From: an uncultured Verrucomicrobiota bacterium | GTDB lineage: Bacteria > Verrucomicrobiota > Verrucomicrobiia > Limisphaerales > UBA9464 | Length of the DNA stretch: 58,111 nucleotides | Assembly: GCA_903854475.1 (NCBI GenBank) | Contig: CAINWP010000076.1 | Span: forward strand, 1-58,111 | Reading direction: 5' to 3' | In this document: in pieces, positions 16,348-24,433 of the stretch | Layout: every line of letters begins with the position of its first letter | How positions within the stretch are numbered: position 1 is the first letter of the stretch | Position numbers and translations under genes: made by a program | The notes under the pieces: model-generated | Told to the model about the DNA's origin: nothing | Database searches by the model: none | The model's input: the letters and a program-made list of their open reading frames with translations, nothing else

Positions 16348-17307
16348 GTGCGCCCGATGCAACTGATTCTCCCGCTGATTGCCGCCATCGCCTTCGCCGC
16401 TGGTTCGTTGGTCTTTAAGCGGGCCTTCGCGGAGGGGGCATCACTGTCCCATGCAGTTGTAGTCAACAATGTTATTCTCGGTGTGCTATTCCTGCCGCTC
16501 ATGGCCTGGGATCCTAACCCTATCCCCTGGGATCGCCTGCACCTGCCCTTTCTGACTGCGGCCACCTTTATAGTAGGACACTTATTCAACGTGGCAGCCC
16601 TGCGGATGGGTGATGTTTCCGTCGCCACCCCCCTACTTGGGGTAAAGGTGGTATTTGTTGCACTGATTGCTCGTTTTGCATTCGGGTGGCCACTGTCGGT
16701 GAGTCAATTGACGGCGGCAGCCCTGACAAGCGCCGGTGTATTAATTACCGGACTCACCGATTTGAAACCCGGTCGCCGAGCCGGATCGACCACCCTGCTT
16801 GCCTTGGGATGTGCGGGAGCCTTCGCGGTAACCGATGTCCTCATCCAAATCTGGGCTGCGGAATTCGGGGTGCTCAACTTCCTGTCCCTGCTGTTCGGGG
16901 CCTTAGCTCTCGAATCCATTCTGGTGCTCCCGTTATTGGGATTTCTAACCCGTCCGGAAACCAGGCCTCTGCCCATTTTCCAGCAAGCCATCCGTTCCCT
17001 GACGGCTTCTCCTAAGGCTTGGCGCTGGATCGGCCTGGCGACGGCCTTGTCCGCCATTCAGGCTCTGATCATTACCGGCACCATCGCCACCTGGCGGGAT
17101 GCTGCGGGAGTCAACGTCGTCTATGGAACCCGGGGTCTGTGGAGCCTAGTTTTGGTTTGGTGGGCCGGCTCCTGGTTCGGAAACGCGGAACGTCGGGACT
17201 CCGGACCCCGAGTCCTCTTAGCGCGGGCCACCGGAGGCGCGTTAATCTTGGCTGCGGTCGTATTGGCCCTGCGCTCAGCCCCTACTCGAGCGATGCCGGG
17301 CGGGTGA
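16348..17307 (+). CDS. DMT-superfamily (EamA-like) transporter
   Basis: A 319-residue polytopic membrane protein with about ten hydrophobic segments in two homologous halves, the layout of drug/metabolite transporters: first helix LILPLIAAIAFAAGSLVFKRAF, then NNVILGVLFLPLMAWD, FLTAATFIVGHLFNVAALRMGDVSVATPLLG (the usual EamA 'A..y.....a....p..p' helix), and a second half from TTLLALGCAGAFAVTDVLIQIWA. The substrate is unknown. The GTG at 16348 has GGAG five bases before it; an ATG three codons later (16357) is the alternative. It stands alone, divergent from the TPR gene and convergent with the sugar dehydrogenase. Confidence 0.82.
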   Translation: MRPMQLILPLIAAIAFAAGSLVFKRAFAEGASLSHAVVVNNVILGVLFLPLMAWDPNPIPWDRLHLPFLTAATFIVGHLFNVAALRMGDVSVATPLLGVKVVFVALIARFAFGWPLSVSQLTAAALTSAGVLITGLTDLKPGRRAGSTTLLALGCAGAFAVTDVLIQIWAAEFGVLNFLSLLFGALALESILVLPLLGFLTRPETRPLPIFQQAIRSLTASPKAWRWIGLATALSAIQALIITGTIATWRDAAGVNVVYGTRGLWSLVLVWWAGSWFGNAERRDSGPRVLLARATGGALILAAVVLALRSAPTRAMPGG

Positions 17308-17379
17308 TTGGCCGCCCGGATAGCCATAAGTTGTCGGCCTATTCTTGAACCGTGTCGGCGAAGACCGCCCAAGGTTAGA

Positions 17380-18678
17380 TCAAGGAGCACTGCGGACGAG
17401 CTTCCACACCTCGCCCTTGCCCGGAGTGAGACCGATGTTTCCGTTGGTCAACACGTAGAGCTCGCCTTCGTTGTCTTCACCGAAACCAATGATGTAGGAA
17501 GCCACCTTGGCAGGGGTGCCCAGTTGCAGAGGTTCCACAGTCCATGGACCCGGCCCGGACTTGGGGCGATGGGCCACGAGCAAGGTTCCGCTGGGAACCC
17601 CCCAGATTCGACCCCAATCACCAAACACATAGTCTCCGGTCAATTCCGGCAGCGCTTTACCCCGATAAACAAACCCGCCGGTGACGCTGATACCATAGGC
17701 CTCAGGGTCTTTCTTGAACCCGTTACGGTTTTTGTAAACGGCCACGGGTTGGACAAACGACTCGCCATGGAGACCCGTCTGCGGAGCTTCAGGCAGGGGT
17801 TTGTCGGCGGCCTTCGGATTGAAGCCGATGAATCCCTCACGCAAGCGCCATCCGTGATTGCCTCCTTTTTGGATGACGTTGACCTCTTCCCACAGGGTTT
17901 GGCCGACATCAGCCGAGTAGAGGGCGTGATCACCTCCACGGTCAAAGGAAAGGCCCCAGGGATTGCGAATACCGTAAGCCCAAATCTCCGGGCGGGCTTT
18001 CTTGCCGTCGGCAAAAGGATTGCCCTTGGGGATGCGGTGTCCCTCGGGAGTGTTGATGTCGATACGCAGGATCTTGCCCAAGAGCGTGTCCAAGTTCTGT
18101 CCGTTGCCCATGTCGGGCCGCTTGCCCTCATCATTGCCATTTCCTCCATCACCCACGCCGATGTAGAGGAAGCCATCGGGTCCGAATGCCATCCGGCCTC
18201 CATTGTGATTGCTGTAAGGCTTGTCGATCTCGAGGCGAATGATCTCCGTTGCCGGATCAATGGTGATGGGCTCTCCAGGGGATGCGGTGAATTCCGAGAT
18301 CCGCAGCGTGCAATCCCAGTCGGCCGGGGCGGACGACCGACGGGGGGCGATATAGGAGATCAGTACCCGACGGTTCTTTTGAAACTGGGGATGCAAGACC
18401 AAGCTCAGCACACCCCGTTCATCGAAGGCCCCATGGTTGAGGGGGCTGAGCCGAGGCGTGAGGGAGAGGACCGGGCTTTCGCGCAATTGGCCCGGCTTTT
18501 CGAGGAGTCGTATGAAACCGGGCTGATCAACAATCAACGCCCGTCCATCCGGCAGGGACACGTAGGACAACGGCGATGTCAGGCCGCCAGCGACCCGAGT
18601 GAGGGAAACCTGAGGGGCCGCATGGAGGCTAACCGCTCCCAAAAGGGCCAGAGCAAGGGCAAGGCAATGCGAAGACAT
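17380..18678 (-). CDS. Secreted PQQ-dependent sugar dehydrogenase (GSDH family)
   Basis: A 432-residue protein with a signal peptide (MSSHCLALALALLGAVSLHA). The rest is a six-bladed soluble glucose/sorbosone dehydrogenase propeller. It contains the active-site signature NHNGGRMAFGPDGFLYIGVG (about 163-182) with the catalytic His, followed by the calcium/PQQ-type GDGGNGND, the LLGKILRIDI strand, and GIRNPWGLSFD whose Arg normally contacts PQQ. The family oxidises aldoses or similar sugars in the periplasm. The substrate and the electron acceptor are unknown here, and no PQQ-synthesis gene lies in the window, so PQQ may be imported or made elsewhere. It is divergent from the methyltransferase at 18786. 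Confidence 0.87.
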   Translation of the reverse strand: MSSHCLALALALLGAVSLHAAPQVSLTRVAGGLTSPLSYVSLPDGRALIVDQPGFIRLLEKPGQLRESPVLSLTPRLSPLNHGAFDERGVLSLVLHPQFQKNRRVLISYIAPRRSSAPADWDCTLRISEFTASPGEPITIDPATEIIRLEIDKPYSNHNGGRMAFGPDGFLYIGVGDGGNGNDEGKRPDMGNGQNLDTLLGKILRIDINTPEGHRIPKGNPFADGKKARPEIWAYGIRNPWGLSFDRGGDHALYSADVGQTLWEEVNVIQKGGNHGWRLREGFIGFNPKAADKPLPEAPQTGLHGESFVQPVAVYKNRNGFKKDPEAYGISVTGGFVYRGKALPELTGDYVFGDWGRIWGVPSGTLLVAHRPKSGPGPWTVEPLQLGTPAKVASYIIGFGEDNEGELYVLTNGNIGLTPGKGEVWKLVRSAP

Positions 18679-18785
18679 GATGCAGAAGTAACGCTTTGAA
18701 CGAATGGATTCAATCTTGCCATCCCTTTCCAGCGACGCAACCGGACCGACAAGAGGAATTGACCCGGAGAAGATATGGGCGATGG

Positions 18786-19925
18786 ATGAGGCCCGTCATG
18801 AGTTCGCACCCCATGCCTGCCCACGCTTCTCCCTCTCCAAAGGATTCGGGACCCAATTTTCTGGACCGTTTGCTCGAGGCCAATGTTCTTCCCGATCCTT
18901 TGATCCGCTTCGGTATCCGTCGACTGTTGCGGGAGCGATTGGCCGAAGAGGACACCCACGGGGATGTCGAGGCCCAGCGGGCTCACCGGATGCGGTTGAT
19001 CCGGGAACTGTCCGAGTCGCCCATCGCCATTGAGACCGCGGCAGCCAACGAGCAGCATTACGAGGTTCCCACGCGCTTCTACCAACTGTGCCTCGGTCCA
19101 CGCTTTAAATACTCGAGCTGCTACTACCACACCTTCCAAGAAAGCCTGGCCGAGGCCGAAGACATTATGCTCGCCCTCACTTGCGAGCGCGCAGGCTTGG
19201 CCGATGGGCAGACCATTCTGGAGTTGGGTTGCGGCTGGGGATCCCTCTCGCTCTGGATGGCCGCTCATTATCCGAACGCCCGGATTACCGGCGTGTCCAA
19301 CTCCCGCACGCAGCGTGAACACATCGAAGGAGAGGCGCTCCGAAGAGGCCTTGGAAACCTGAAGATCATCACCTGTGACATGAACCACTTTGAGCCCCCC
19401 GGCGGCGATGGGCAGTTTGACCGGGTCGTCTCCGTGGAAATGTTCGAGCACATGAAGAATTACCGGCGGCTCTTGGCCAATATCGCCCGATGGCTCCGAC
19501 CCGATGGACGTCTGTTTGTCCACATCTTCACCCACCGGGAATACGCGTACCACTTCATCCCCCGAGGCCCCAGCGACTGGATGGCCCGTTACTTTTTCAC
19601 CGGGGGCATCATGCCCAGTGACGATTTACTGCTCTACTTCAACGAAGACCTGCGGCTCGAGGAGCATTGGGTGGTGAACGGTCGGCATTACGGCCGGACG
19701 GCCAACCAGTGGCTGGAGAATATGGATGCCCACGAGACGGAGGTCCGAGGCATCCTCGCCGCGACGTATGGCGCAGACCAGGAGACCCGTTGGTGGGTTT
19801 ATTGGAGGGTCTTCTTCATGGCCTGCGCCGAGCTGTGGAATTTCCAAGACGGGAACCAATGGCACGTCAGCCATTACCGCTTTGCCAAAGTGGCAACCGC
19901 AGTCCAGGGATCCTCAGTCGGCTAA
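18786..19925 (+). CDS. CFA-synthase-family SAM methyltransferase
   Basis: A 379-residue SAM-dependent enzyme of the cyclopropane-fatty-acyl-phospholipid synthase family (COG2230). The binding motif [14 protein letters not shown] begins at about residue 146, preceded by [29 protein letters not shown] (about 80-108), the family's YD.....fY...LG....YS..Y stretch. Downstream are [30 protein letters not shown] and the family's C-terminal [12 protein letters not shown]. It may cyclopropanate or methylate unsaturated acyl chains. The frame is open to a TTG at 18696, but the ATG at 18786 is the first sensible start (18798 and 18813 are alternatives). It ends three bases before the convergent ABC permease gene. 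Confidence 0.8.
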   Translation: MRPVMSSHPMPAHASPSPKDSGPNFLDRLLEANVLPDPLIRFGIRRLLRERLAEEDTHGDVEAQRAHRMRLIRELSESPIAIETAAANEQHYEVPTRFYQLCLGPRFKYSSCYYHTFQESLAEAEDIMLALTCERAGLADGQTILELGCGWGSLSLWMAAHYPNARITGVSNSRTQREHIEGEALRRGLGNLKIITCDMNHFEPPGGDGQFDRVVSVEMFEHMKNYRRLLANIARWLRPDGRLFVHIFTHREYAYHFIPRGPSDWMARYFFTGGIMPSDDLLLYFNEDLRLEEHWVVNGRHYGRTANQWLENMDAHETEVRGILAATYGADQETRWWVYWRVFFMACAELWNFQDGNQWHVSHYRFAKVATAVQGSSVG

Positions 19926-19928
19926 ATG

Positions 19929-20732
19929 CTAGGCGCTGGCACTGGTGTAATGGCGCAGGGAGAAACGCCAAAAAAATTCACTGACCACAAAACAGGCCAC
20001 GGCCATGCCCAGTAAGGCGAGCCATTCCCACGGCGAAGCCAGACGCTGGGCTAACAGCTTGGCCGGGACGTTGGACACCAACAGCATGGGCAAGACCCAG
20101 GTGAAAACGGCCCGGTAAGCTCCCCGCGGAAATGCCTCCGCTGGCAGGCGAGCAATGTTGAAAAGGTTGTAGTACCCCCAAACGATGCCCTGAGCCCGGA
20201 CTGTCCAGAAAGAGATGCAGGCCAAGAGGAACATGAGCGAGTAATGCACGCTGAGTCCGGCCAGACACACCACCGCGAATCCCAACCACTGAGCCGGCGT
20301 TGGTACCCGTCCGAGCTGGGCCAGCGAATAGACGATGACCACCAGACCCATCAGGGCATTGACGATGTTGCCGATCTCGAACTTTTTCACCGAGATGAGG
20401 AAGCGCGTGTTAACCGGCTGCAGAAGTAACAAGTCGAGGGTCCCCTTGCGGATCAATTCGGAGAGGTTGGATAAATTGGTGACAAAGAGGGTGTGGAACA
20501 GCTGCTGAATAAACTGATTACAGCCGACCAGCAGGACGACCTCCCACCGCGACCAACCGGCGATCTGGTCGGTATGCCCGTAAAGAACGGTCATGAAGGC
20601 CAGTTGAAGTCCGAACCACAGGGCCTCGACAACGATCCAGAGGAGAAAGTTCACCTTGAACTGCATCTCGTGGATCAACGAGTAGCGGATCAACGCGGCA
20701 TAAATGCCAGCATAGCGAGAGAAGGAGGGCAT
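19929..20732 (-). CDS. ABC-2 type permease (COG3694-like)
   Basis: A 267-residue inner-membrane protein with about six hydrophobic segments. It begins MPSFSRYAGIYAALIRYSLIHEMQFKVNF and carries the LIRKGTLDLLLLQPVN segment typical of the uncharacterised ABC-2 permease group COG3694. These pair with a COG4587 permease and a COG4586 ATPase in an export pump of unknown cargo. The ATG at 20732 is preferred; a GTG at 20765 would overlap the upstream gene by eight bases. It follows the partner permease by 25 bases. No ATPase gene is next to it. Confidence 0.82.
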   Translation of the reverse strand: MPSFSRYAGIYAALIRYSLIHEMQFKVNFLLWIVVEALWFGLQLAFMTVLYGHTDQIAGWSRWEVVLLVGCNQFIQQLFHTLFVTNLSNLSELIRKGTLDLLLLQPVNTRFLISVKKFEIGNIVNALMGLVVIVYSLAQLGRVPTPAQWLGFAVVCLAGLSVHYSLMFLLACISFWTVRAQGIVWGYYNLFNIARLPAEAFPRGAYRAVFTWVLPMLLVSNVPAKLLAQRLASPWEWLALLGMAVACFVVSEFFWRFSLRHYTSASA

Positions 20733-20757
20733 GCAGGTTATTGGTTCAGCCAGCGCC

Positions 20758-21615
20758 TCAACCACCGACCGCGGTGTATTTTCGCAAGCCGCGAGACCAG
20801 ACGAACCGGGCTATCAGGAAGGCCACCACCACCCAAGCCAACTGCAGCGCAAAACCCTGCCACAACTCCGCACCCTGAATGCGGCCCAAATAAACACCCA
20901 CCGGAAAATAGAGAAGGTACGGATAAGGGGACCAAAGCAAGAGTCGGTGCAATCCATCCGGAAGGATGTCCAACGGAAAAAGGTGGCCACTGGCCAGGAA
21001 CTCGAAGGCGAACTGGATAAAGATAAAAGTACTGACATCGAGAACCCAGAACGACAACAGCGCGACGGTGTAGGCGATGAGGAATTGCAGAAGCCCCGCC
21101 ATCAACACCGACAACGGCGCCAGAACCCAGCCCGTGAGCTCGGCCGGACCCACGAGGTACTCCCGCTGAAAGAACAGGAAGAACGCCACCGGGATCAGAG
21201 CCACACTGGTATAAATGACCCGTCCGGAAAGATAGAGGCAAAGCCGGTAAGCCAAGAAATCGAGCGGTTTAAGCAGGAATTGGCTGACGGCTCCGTCTTT
21301 AATATCGGCGGCGATTTGCCAGTCATCTTCGGCCACGGCGGTGATCGCATCCACCACGGTGACCAACAGGTAATAGCTCACCATCTGAGCTAACGTGTAA
21401 GCTCCGATAGCAGTCCCAGTCGGTTTGTCGGCATAAATCGCCTCCCAGAGAAAGAGCGTCGCCGCCAAAGGGACTAATCCAAAGGCAGCCCGAAACAGGA
21501 AGTTGGTCCGATAGACCAGTGTGTTCTGTATGCCCATGGAGAGCACATGGCCGTACTTGCTCCAAATATGGGTTGAGGGCGTGGCCGGTATCGGATCATG
21601 GCCTACGGGTGTCAT
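20758..21615 (-). CDS. ABC-2 type permease (COG4587-like)
   Basis: A 285-residue membrane protein with about six helices. It shows the group's conserved pieces: NTLVYRTNFLFRAAFGLVPL near residue 30, AEDDWQIAADIKDGAVSQFLLKPLDF (about 95-120), and the C-terminal RFVWSRGLRKYTAVGG. It should form a heterodimer with the permease at 19929. The start overlaps the stop of the Lon-domain gene as TGATG (ATG at 21615; GTG at 21618 is possible), so translation is coupled to that gene. The dedicated ATPase expected for this exporter type is absent from the neighbourhood. Confidence 0.82.
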   Translation of the reverse strand: MTPVGHDPIPATPSTHIWSKYGHVLSMGIQNTLVYRTNFLFRAAFGLVPLAATLFLWEAIYADKPTGTAIGAYTLAQMVSYYLLVTVVDAITAVAEDDWQIAADIKDGAVSQFLLKPLDFLAYRLCLYLSGRVIYTSVALIPVAFFLFFQREYLVGPAELTGWVLAPLSVLMAGLLQFLIAYTVALLSFWVLDVSTFIFIQFAFEFLASGHLFPLDILPDGLHRLLLWSPYPYLLYFPVGVYLGRIQGAELWQGFALQLAWVVVAFLIARFVWSRGLRKYTAVGG

Positions 21616-22289
21616 CACTGTCCCTCACCCGAGGCACCCCGGTGGATCTCAGCCGCCAAAAACAAGACGAGATGACGAAGGCGGGCTTCTGGATTGACCG
21701 TCTCCAAGATCATTTGCCGAGCCGCGGGATTGGGCAGCAGGAGAGCCGCGATAAGGTCGGCGAAGCGGCTCGGGTTCTTGATGCGCTTCAGTTCCCTAAT
21801 ACAGTCTTCTACCCGGGTCTCCGATTGGGCCTGACCGCCTGAGGCCAATTGCCAAATGAGATCCAGCGGCACCGGCTGATCCTGACGCAGGCGCACATCG
21901 ATCAAGTCTAGACTACGGTTAACCAGAGCAACCACCTCCGGAGACCTCTCCACGTTCTCCTTGATGGGAGTGATGAGGTGCTGGCGGAAGGGTCGGGTTT
22001 GGACGATCCGACCCAAGCGGACCCGAATGAGCCCTTGGAGCACCAAGTTGGAAGTTCCGTTCGGGGTTTGGACCGAGGCTCGGACCAGTCCGAGGGTGGC
22101 GATCCGGCAGGGGGACTCTCGCTTGGCGTCGGTCCGCTGCATCGCCAGGCAGAACATCCGATGAGTCTCCAGCGACTCGGCCAGCATCTCCCGATAGCGG
22201 GGTTCGAAGATGAACAGGGGCATCATGGCCTGTGGAAACAGGCTGGCCTCTCCCAGGATCATAACCCCCATTCGGTCGGGTATCAGCAT
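21615..22289 (-). CDS. Stand-alone Lon N-terminal (substrate-binding) domain protein
   Basis: A 224-residue protein matching only the N-terminal domain of Lon protease: LGEASLFPQAMMPLFIFEPRYREMLAESL (about 12-40) is the classic 'LFP....PL.IFEPRY..m...a' motif. It is followed by GLVRASVQTPNGTSNLVLQGLIRVRL and a helical C-terminal half. There is no AAA+ or protease domain, so it cannot be a protease by itself; such proteins are thought to bind substrates or act as adaptors. It is the first gene of a three-gene minus-strand unit with two ABC-2 permeases, overlapping the next gene. It is divergent from the coiled-coil gene at 22421. Confidence 0.85.
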   Translation of the reverse strand: MLIPDRMGVMILGEASLFPQAMMPLFIFEPRYREMLAESLETHRMFCLAMQRTDAKRESPCRIATLGLVRASVQTPNGTSNLVLQGLIRVRLGRIVQTRPFRQHLITPIKENVERSPEVVALVNRSLDLIDVRLRQDQPVPLDLIWQLASGGQAQSETRVEDCIRELKRIKNPSRFADLIAALLLPNPAARQMILETVNPEARLRHLVLFLAAEIHRGASGEGQ

Positions 22290-22420
22290 GGCCTGAGGTT
22301 AAAGTGAGCTCCAGCCAACGCAAGACGGGCGCTTGCTCGGAGATTGAATGTTCGGGCGGATTCGGTGTCTATTAATCCAACGAACGGGAATTCTCCCGAC
22401 CGTCCAATCCTATCTGATCA

Positions 22421-23185
22421 ATGAAATCCAAACTCGTTCCCGCGGTGCTGGTACTCGTCTGCCTGGGCCTCGGCACCGGATGGTTTCTGAACTCGAAGAA
22501 GGCTGAAGAGACGCGGATCCAAATGGAGGGTCAGCAGTCGGCCCTGTCCAATGACCTGGTGGCCACGACGGGCAAACTCACTGAGCAAGTCCGGGTGAAT
22601 GCCACCCTCGAAACCAATCTCAGCCAGCGCATCGAGGACCTGAACACGGTCTCCAACAAGTGGGTTGCTACCTCTGGGGAACTAACCCGCACTTCCGCCG
22701 AGGCAGCAAAGGCAGCGGCGGCGGCCAAGACGGAGATCGAGCGCCGGGACAAACAGATTTCCGACCTGGAGGGAGAGAAGGATGACCTGACCAAAAAGAT
22801 GGGCGAATTAACCGGTCAAATCGGAGGCCTCGAGAACCAAATCAAGATCACCGAACGGAAACTCGCTGCCAGCGAGGGCGACCGTGAGGCTCTTAAGAAA
22901 GAACTGAAACGGCTCATCGCCGAAAAGACCGACCTCGAGAAGAAGTTCAACGACTTAGCGATTCTCCGCGATCAGGTCCGCAAGCTGAAAGAGGAACTCA
23001 ACATCGCCCGCCGACTCGACTTCATTCGGCGTGGACTTTACGGCTTCGACAAGAAGGGCGCTCAACTGTTCCAGGAAGGTGTTCGACCCAAAACCGCGGC
23101 CAGCTCGGCCACCAATGCCTACCCCTTGAAGGTGGAAGTGGGCACCGACGGATCCACCCGATTGGAAACCGCGCCCAAGCCGTAG
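22421..23185 (+). CDS. Membrane-anchored coiled-coil protein
   Basis: A 254-residue protein: short basic start (MKSKL), one hydrophobic segment (VPAVLVLVCLGLGTGWFL, about 6-23) that is an anchor or uncleaved signal. A long heptad-rich region follows (about 30-200) with repeated Leu/Glu/Lys patterns such as DLEGEKDDLTKKMGELTGQIGGLENQI. A short tail ends in KVEVGTDGSTRLETAPKP. It is probably a periplasmic coiled coil anchored in the inner membrane. I do not recognise a family or a function. It precedes moaA in the same direction with a 77-bp gap. Confidence 0.78.
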   Translation: MKSKLVPAVLVLVCLGLGTGWFLNSKKAEETRIQMEGQQSALSNDLVATTGKLTEQVRVNATLETNLSQRIEDLNTVSNKWVATSGELTRTSAEAAKAAAAAKTEIERRDKQISDLEGEKDDLTKKMGELTGQIGGLENQIKITERKLAASEGDREALKKELKRLIAEKTDLEKKFNDLAILRDQVRKLKEELNIARRLDFIRRGLYGFDKKGAQLFQEGVRPKTAASSATNAYPLKVEVGTDGSTRLETAPKP

Positions 23186-23262
23186 ACCCCAACCCTTGGG
23201 CCCCTCTTGCACCGGTGATTCTCCGCGTTGCGGCGGACACCGTGCGGGCCCAAGCTGCCTCA

Positions 23263-24339
23263 ATGCACGGACAATTGCGGGACTCCCACGGACGAGTCAT
23301 GCGGGACCTTCGGGTCAGCGTAACCGACCGCTGTAATTTCCGTTGCCTGTACTGCCTCCCCGAGACCGAGGAGGCCGCGAATTTCTACCGCACCCGCTAC
23401 GACGGCCTGCGGAACCCAACCCCGGCGAGCCCTTCGGCCACCCCTATTCACCGGGAATGGAAACCGAAGTCGGAGATCCTCAGTTTCGAGGAGATCACGC
23501 GGGTGGTCCGGATCGCCGTTGATTTAGGAATCGAGAAGGTCCGCGTCACTGGCGGTGAGCCACTATTGCGCCGCGGTGTCGACCGATTGGTCGGATCGCT
23601 CGCAGCGATTCCCGGCGTCCGCGACCTGGCCATGACCACCAATGGGGCGCTCTTCGGATCCCAGGCCGCTGCCCTGCGGAAGGCTGGGCTCAACCGGGTC
23701 AGCTTCAGCATGGATTCGCTGGACCGGGACAACTTCAAGAAGATGACGGGGCGAGATGGTCTGGACGGTGTGCTCGACGGAATCCGCCTAGCCCGGGAAC
23801 TCGGGTTTCATCCTGTGAAGGTCAATGCCGTGGTGATCCGCGGAATGAACGACCACGAAATCCCCGATTTGGTCCGCTTTGCGGTCCAGCAAGATCTGAG
23901 CCTGCGCTTCATTGAATTCATGCCGCTGGACTCCAGCCGTGCCTGGCAAAAGGGGTTGGTCGTTCCCGGTCGAGAGATCCTGGAACGTCTGCGCGGGGAG
24001 TTTAATTTGCAGCCGGTCGATGCCTCGGCCAATCCCTCGGAAACGGCGCGCCGTTGGCGTCTAGAAGGCTCTCAGGGCGAGCTGGGCATCATTGCTCCGG
24101 TGAGTGAGCCGTTTTGCGGTCACTGCAATCGGTTGCGCCTGACGGCCGACGGAAAACTGCGAACCTGCCTCTTCAGCCTCGATGAACACGACCTCAAGCC
24201 GCTACTGCGGGGGGACGGTTCCGACGAGGATCTGGCCTCCTTGCTGCGAGACCGGGTTCAACACAAGGAAGCCGGACATCGGATCGGCCAGGCCGACTTT
24301 GTTCAACCGCAACGCTCCATGAGCTGCATTGGCGGCTGA
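23263..24339 (+). CDS. moaA: GTP 3',8-cyclase (molybdenum cofactor synthesis)
   Basis: A 358-residue radical-SAM enzyme that converts GTP to the first molybdopterin precursor together with MoaC. The radical-SAM cluster motif is C24-x3-C28-x2-C31 (RCNFRCLYC) and the second iron-sulphur cluster uses CGHC (285, 288) and Cys302. RVTGGEPLLRRG, MTTNGALF and the C-terminal MSCIGG (normally MSxIGG) agree with the family. About 40 residues separate CLPE from EILSFEE, clearly longer than usual, with the run AANFYRTRYDGLRNPTPASP. The frame opens at a GTG (23215), but the ATG at 23263 fits family starts. No other moa or moe gene is nearby. Confidence 0.92.
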   Translation: MHGQLRDSHGRVMRDLRVSVTDRCNFRCLYCLPETEEAANFYRTRYDGLRNPTPASPSATPIHREWKPKSEILSFEEITRVVRIAVDLGIEKVRVTGGEPLLRRGVDRLVGSLAAIPGVRDLAMTTNGALFGSQAAALRKAGLNRVSFSMDSLDRDNFKKMTGRDGLDGVLDGIRLARELGFHPVKVNAVVIRGMNDHEIPDLVRFAVQQDLSLRFIEFMPLDSSRAWQKGLVVPGREILERLRGEFNLQPVDASANPSETARRWRLEGSQGELGIIAPVSEPFCGHCNRLRLTADGKLRTCLFSLDEHDLKPLLRGDGSDEDLASLLRDRVQHKEAGHRIGQADFVQPQRSMSCIGG

Positions 24340-24399
24340 TCGGCCAGACGAAGCTCTGGACCGATCCATCCTTAGTCCGACGACCCCCCCTCTTCGGTT

Positions 24400-24426
24400 C
24401 GCCTCCACTAATCTTTACTGGAGGCG
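24400..24426. terminator. Inverted repeat between convergent genes
   Basis: CGCCTCCA (24400-24407) pairs perfectly with TGGAGGCG (24419-24426) around an 11-base loop, between the ends of moaA and the cytochrome-like gene. It has no T-run on either side, so it is a weak or factor-assisted terminator at best. Confidence 0.4.
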
Positions 24427-24433
24427 CCTTGGG

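Noticed and set aside
17308-18699. A 463-residue plus-strand open frame
   Set aside because: It is exactly antisense to the PQQ-type sugar dehydrogenase, which has a signal peptide and family motifs.
18579-19553. A 324-residue minus-strand open frame
   Set aside because: Antisense to the CFA-synthase-like methyltransferase; no recognisable domain.
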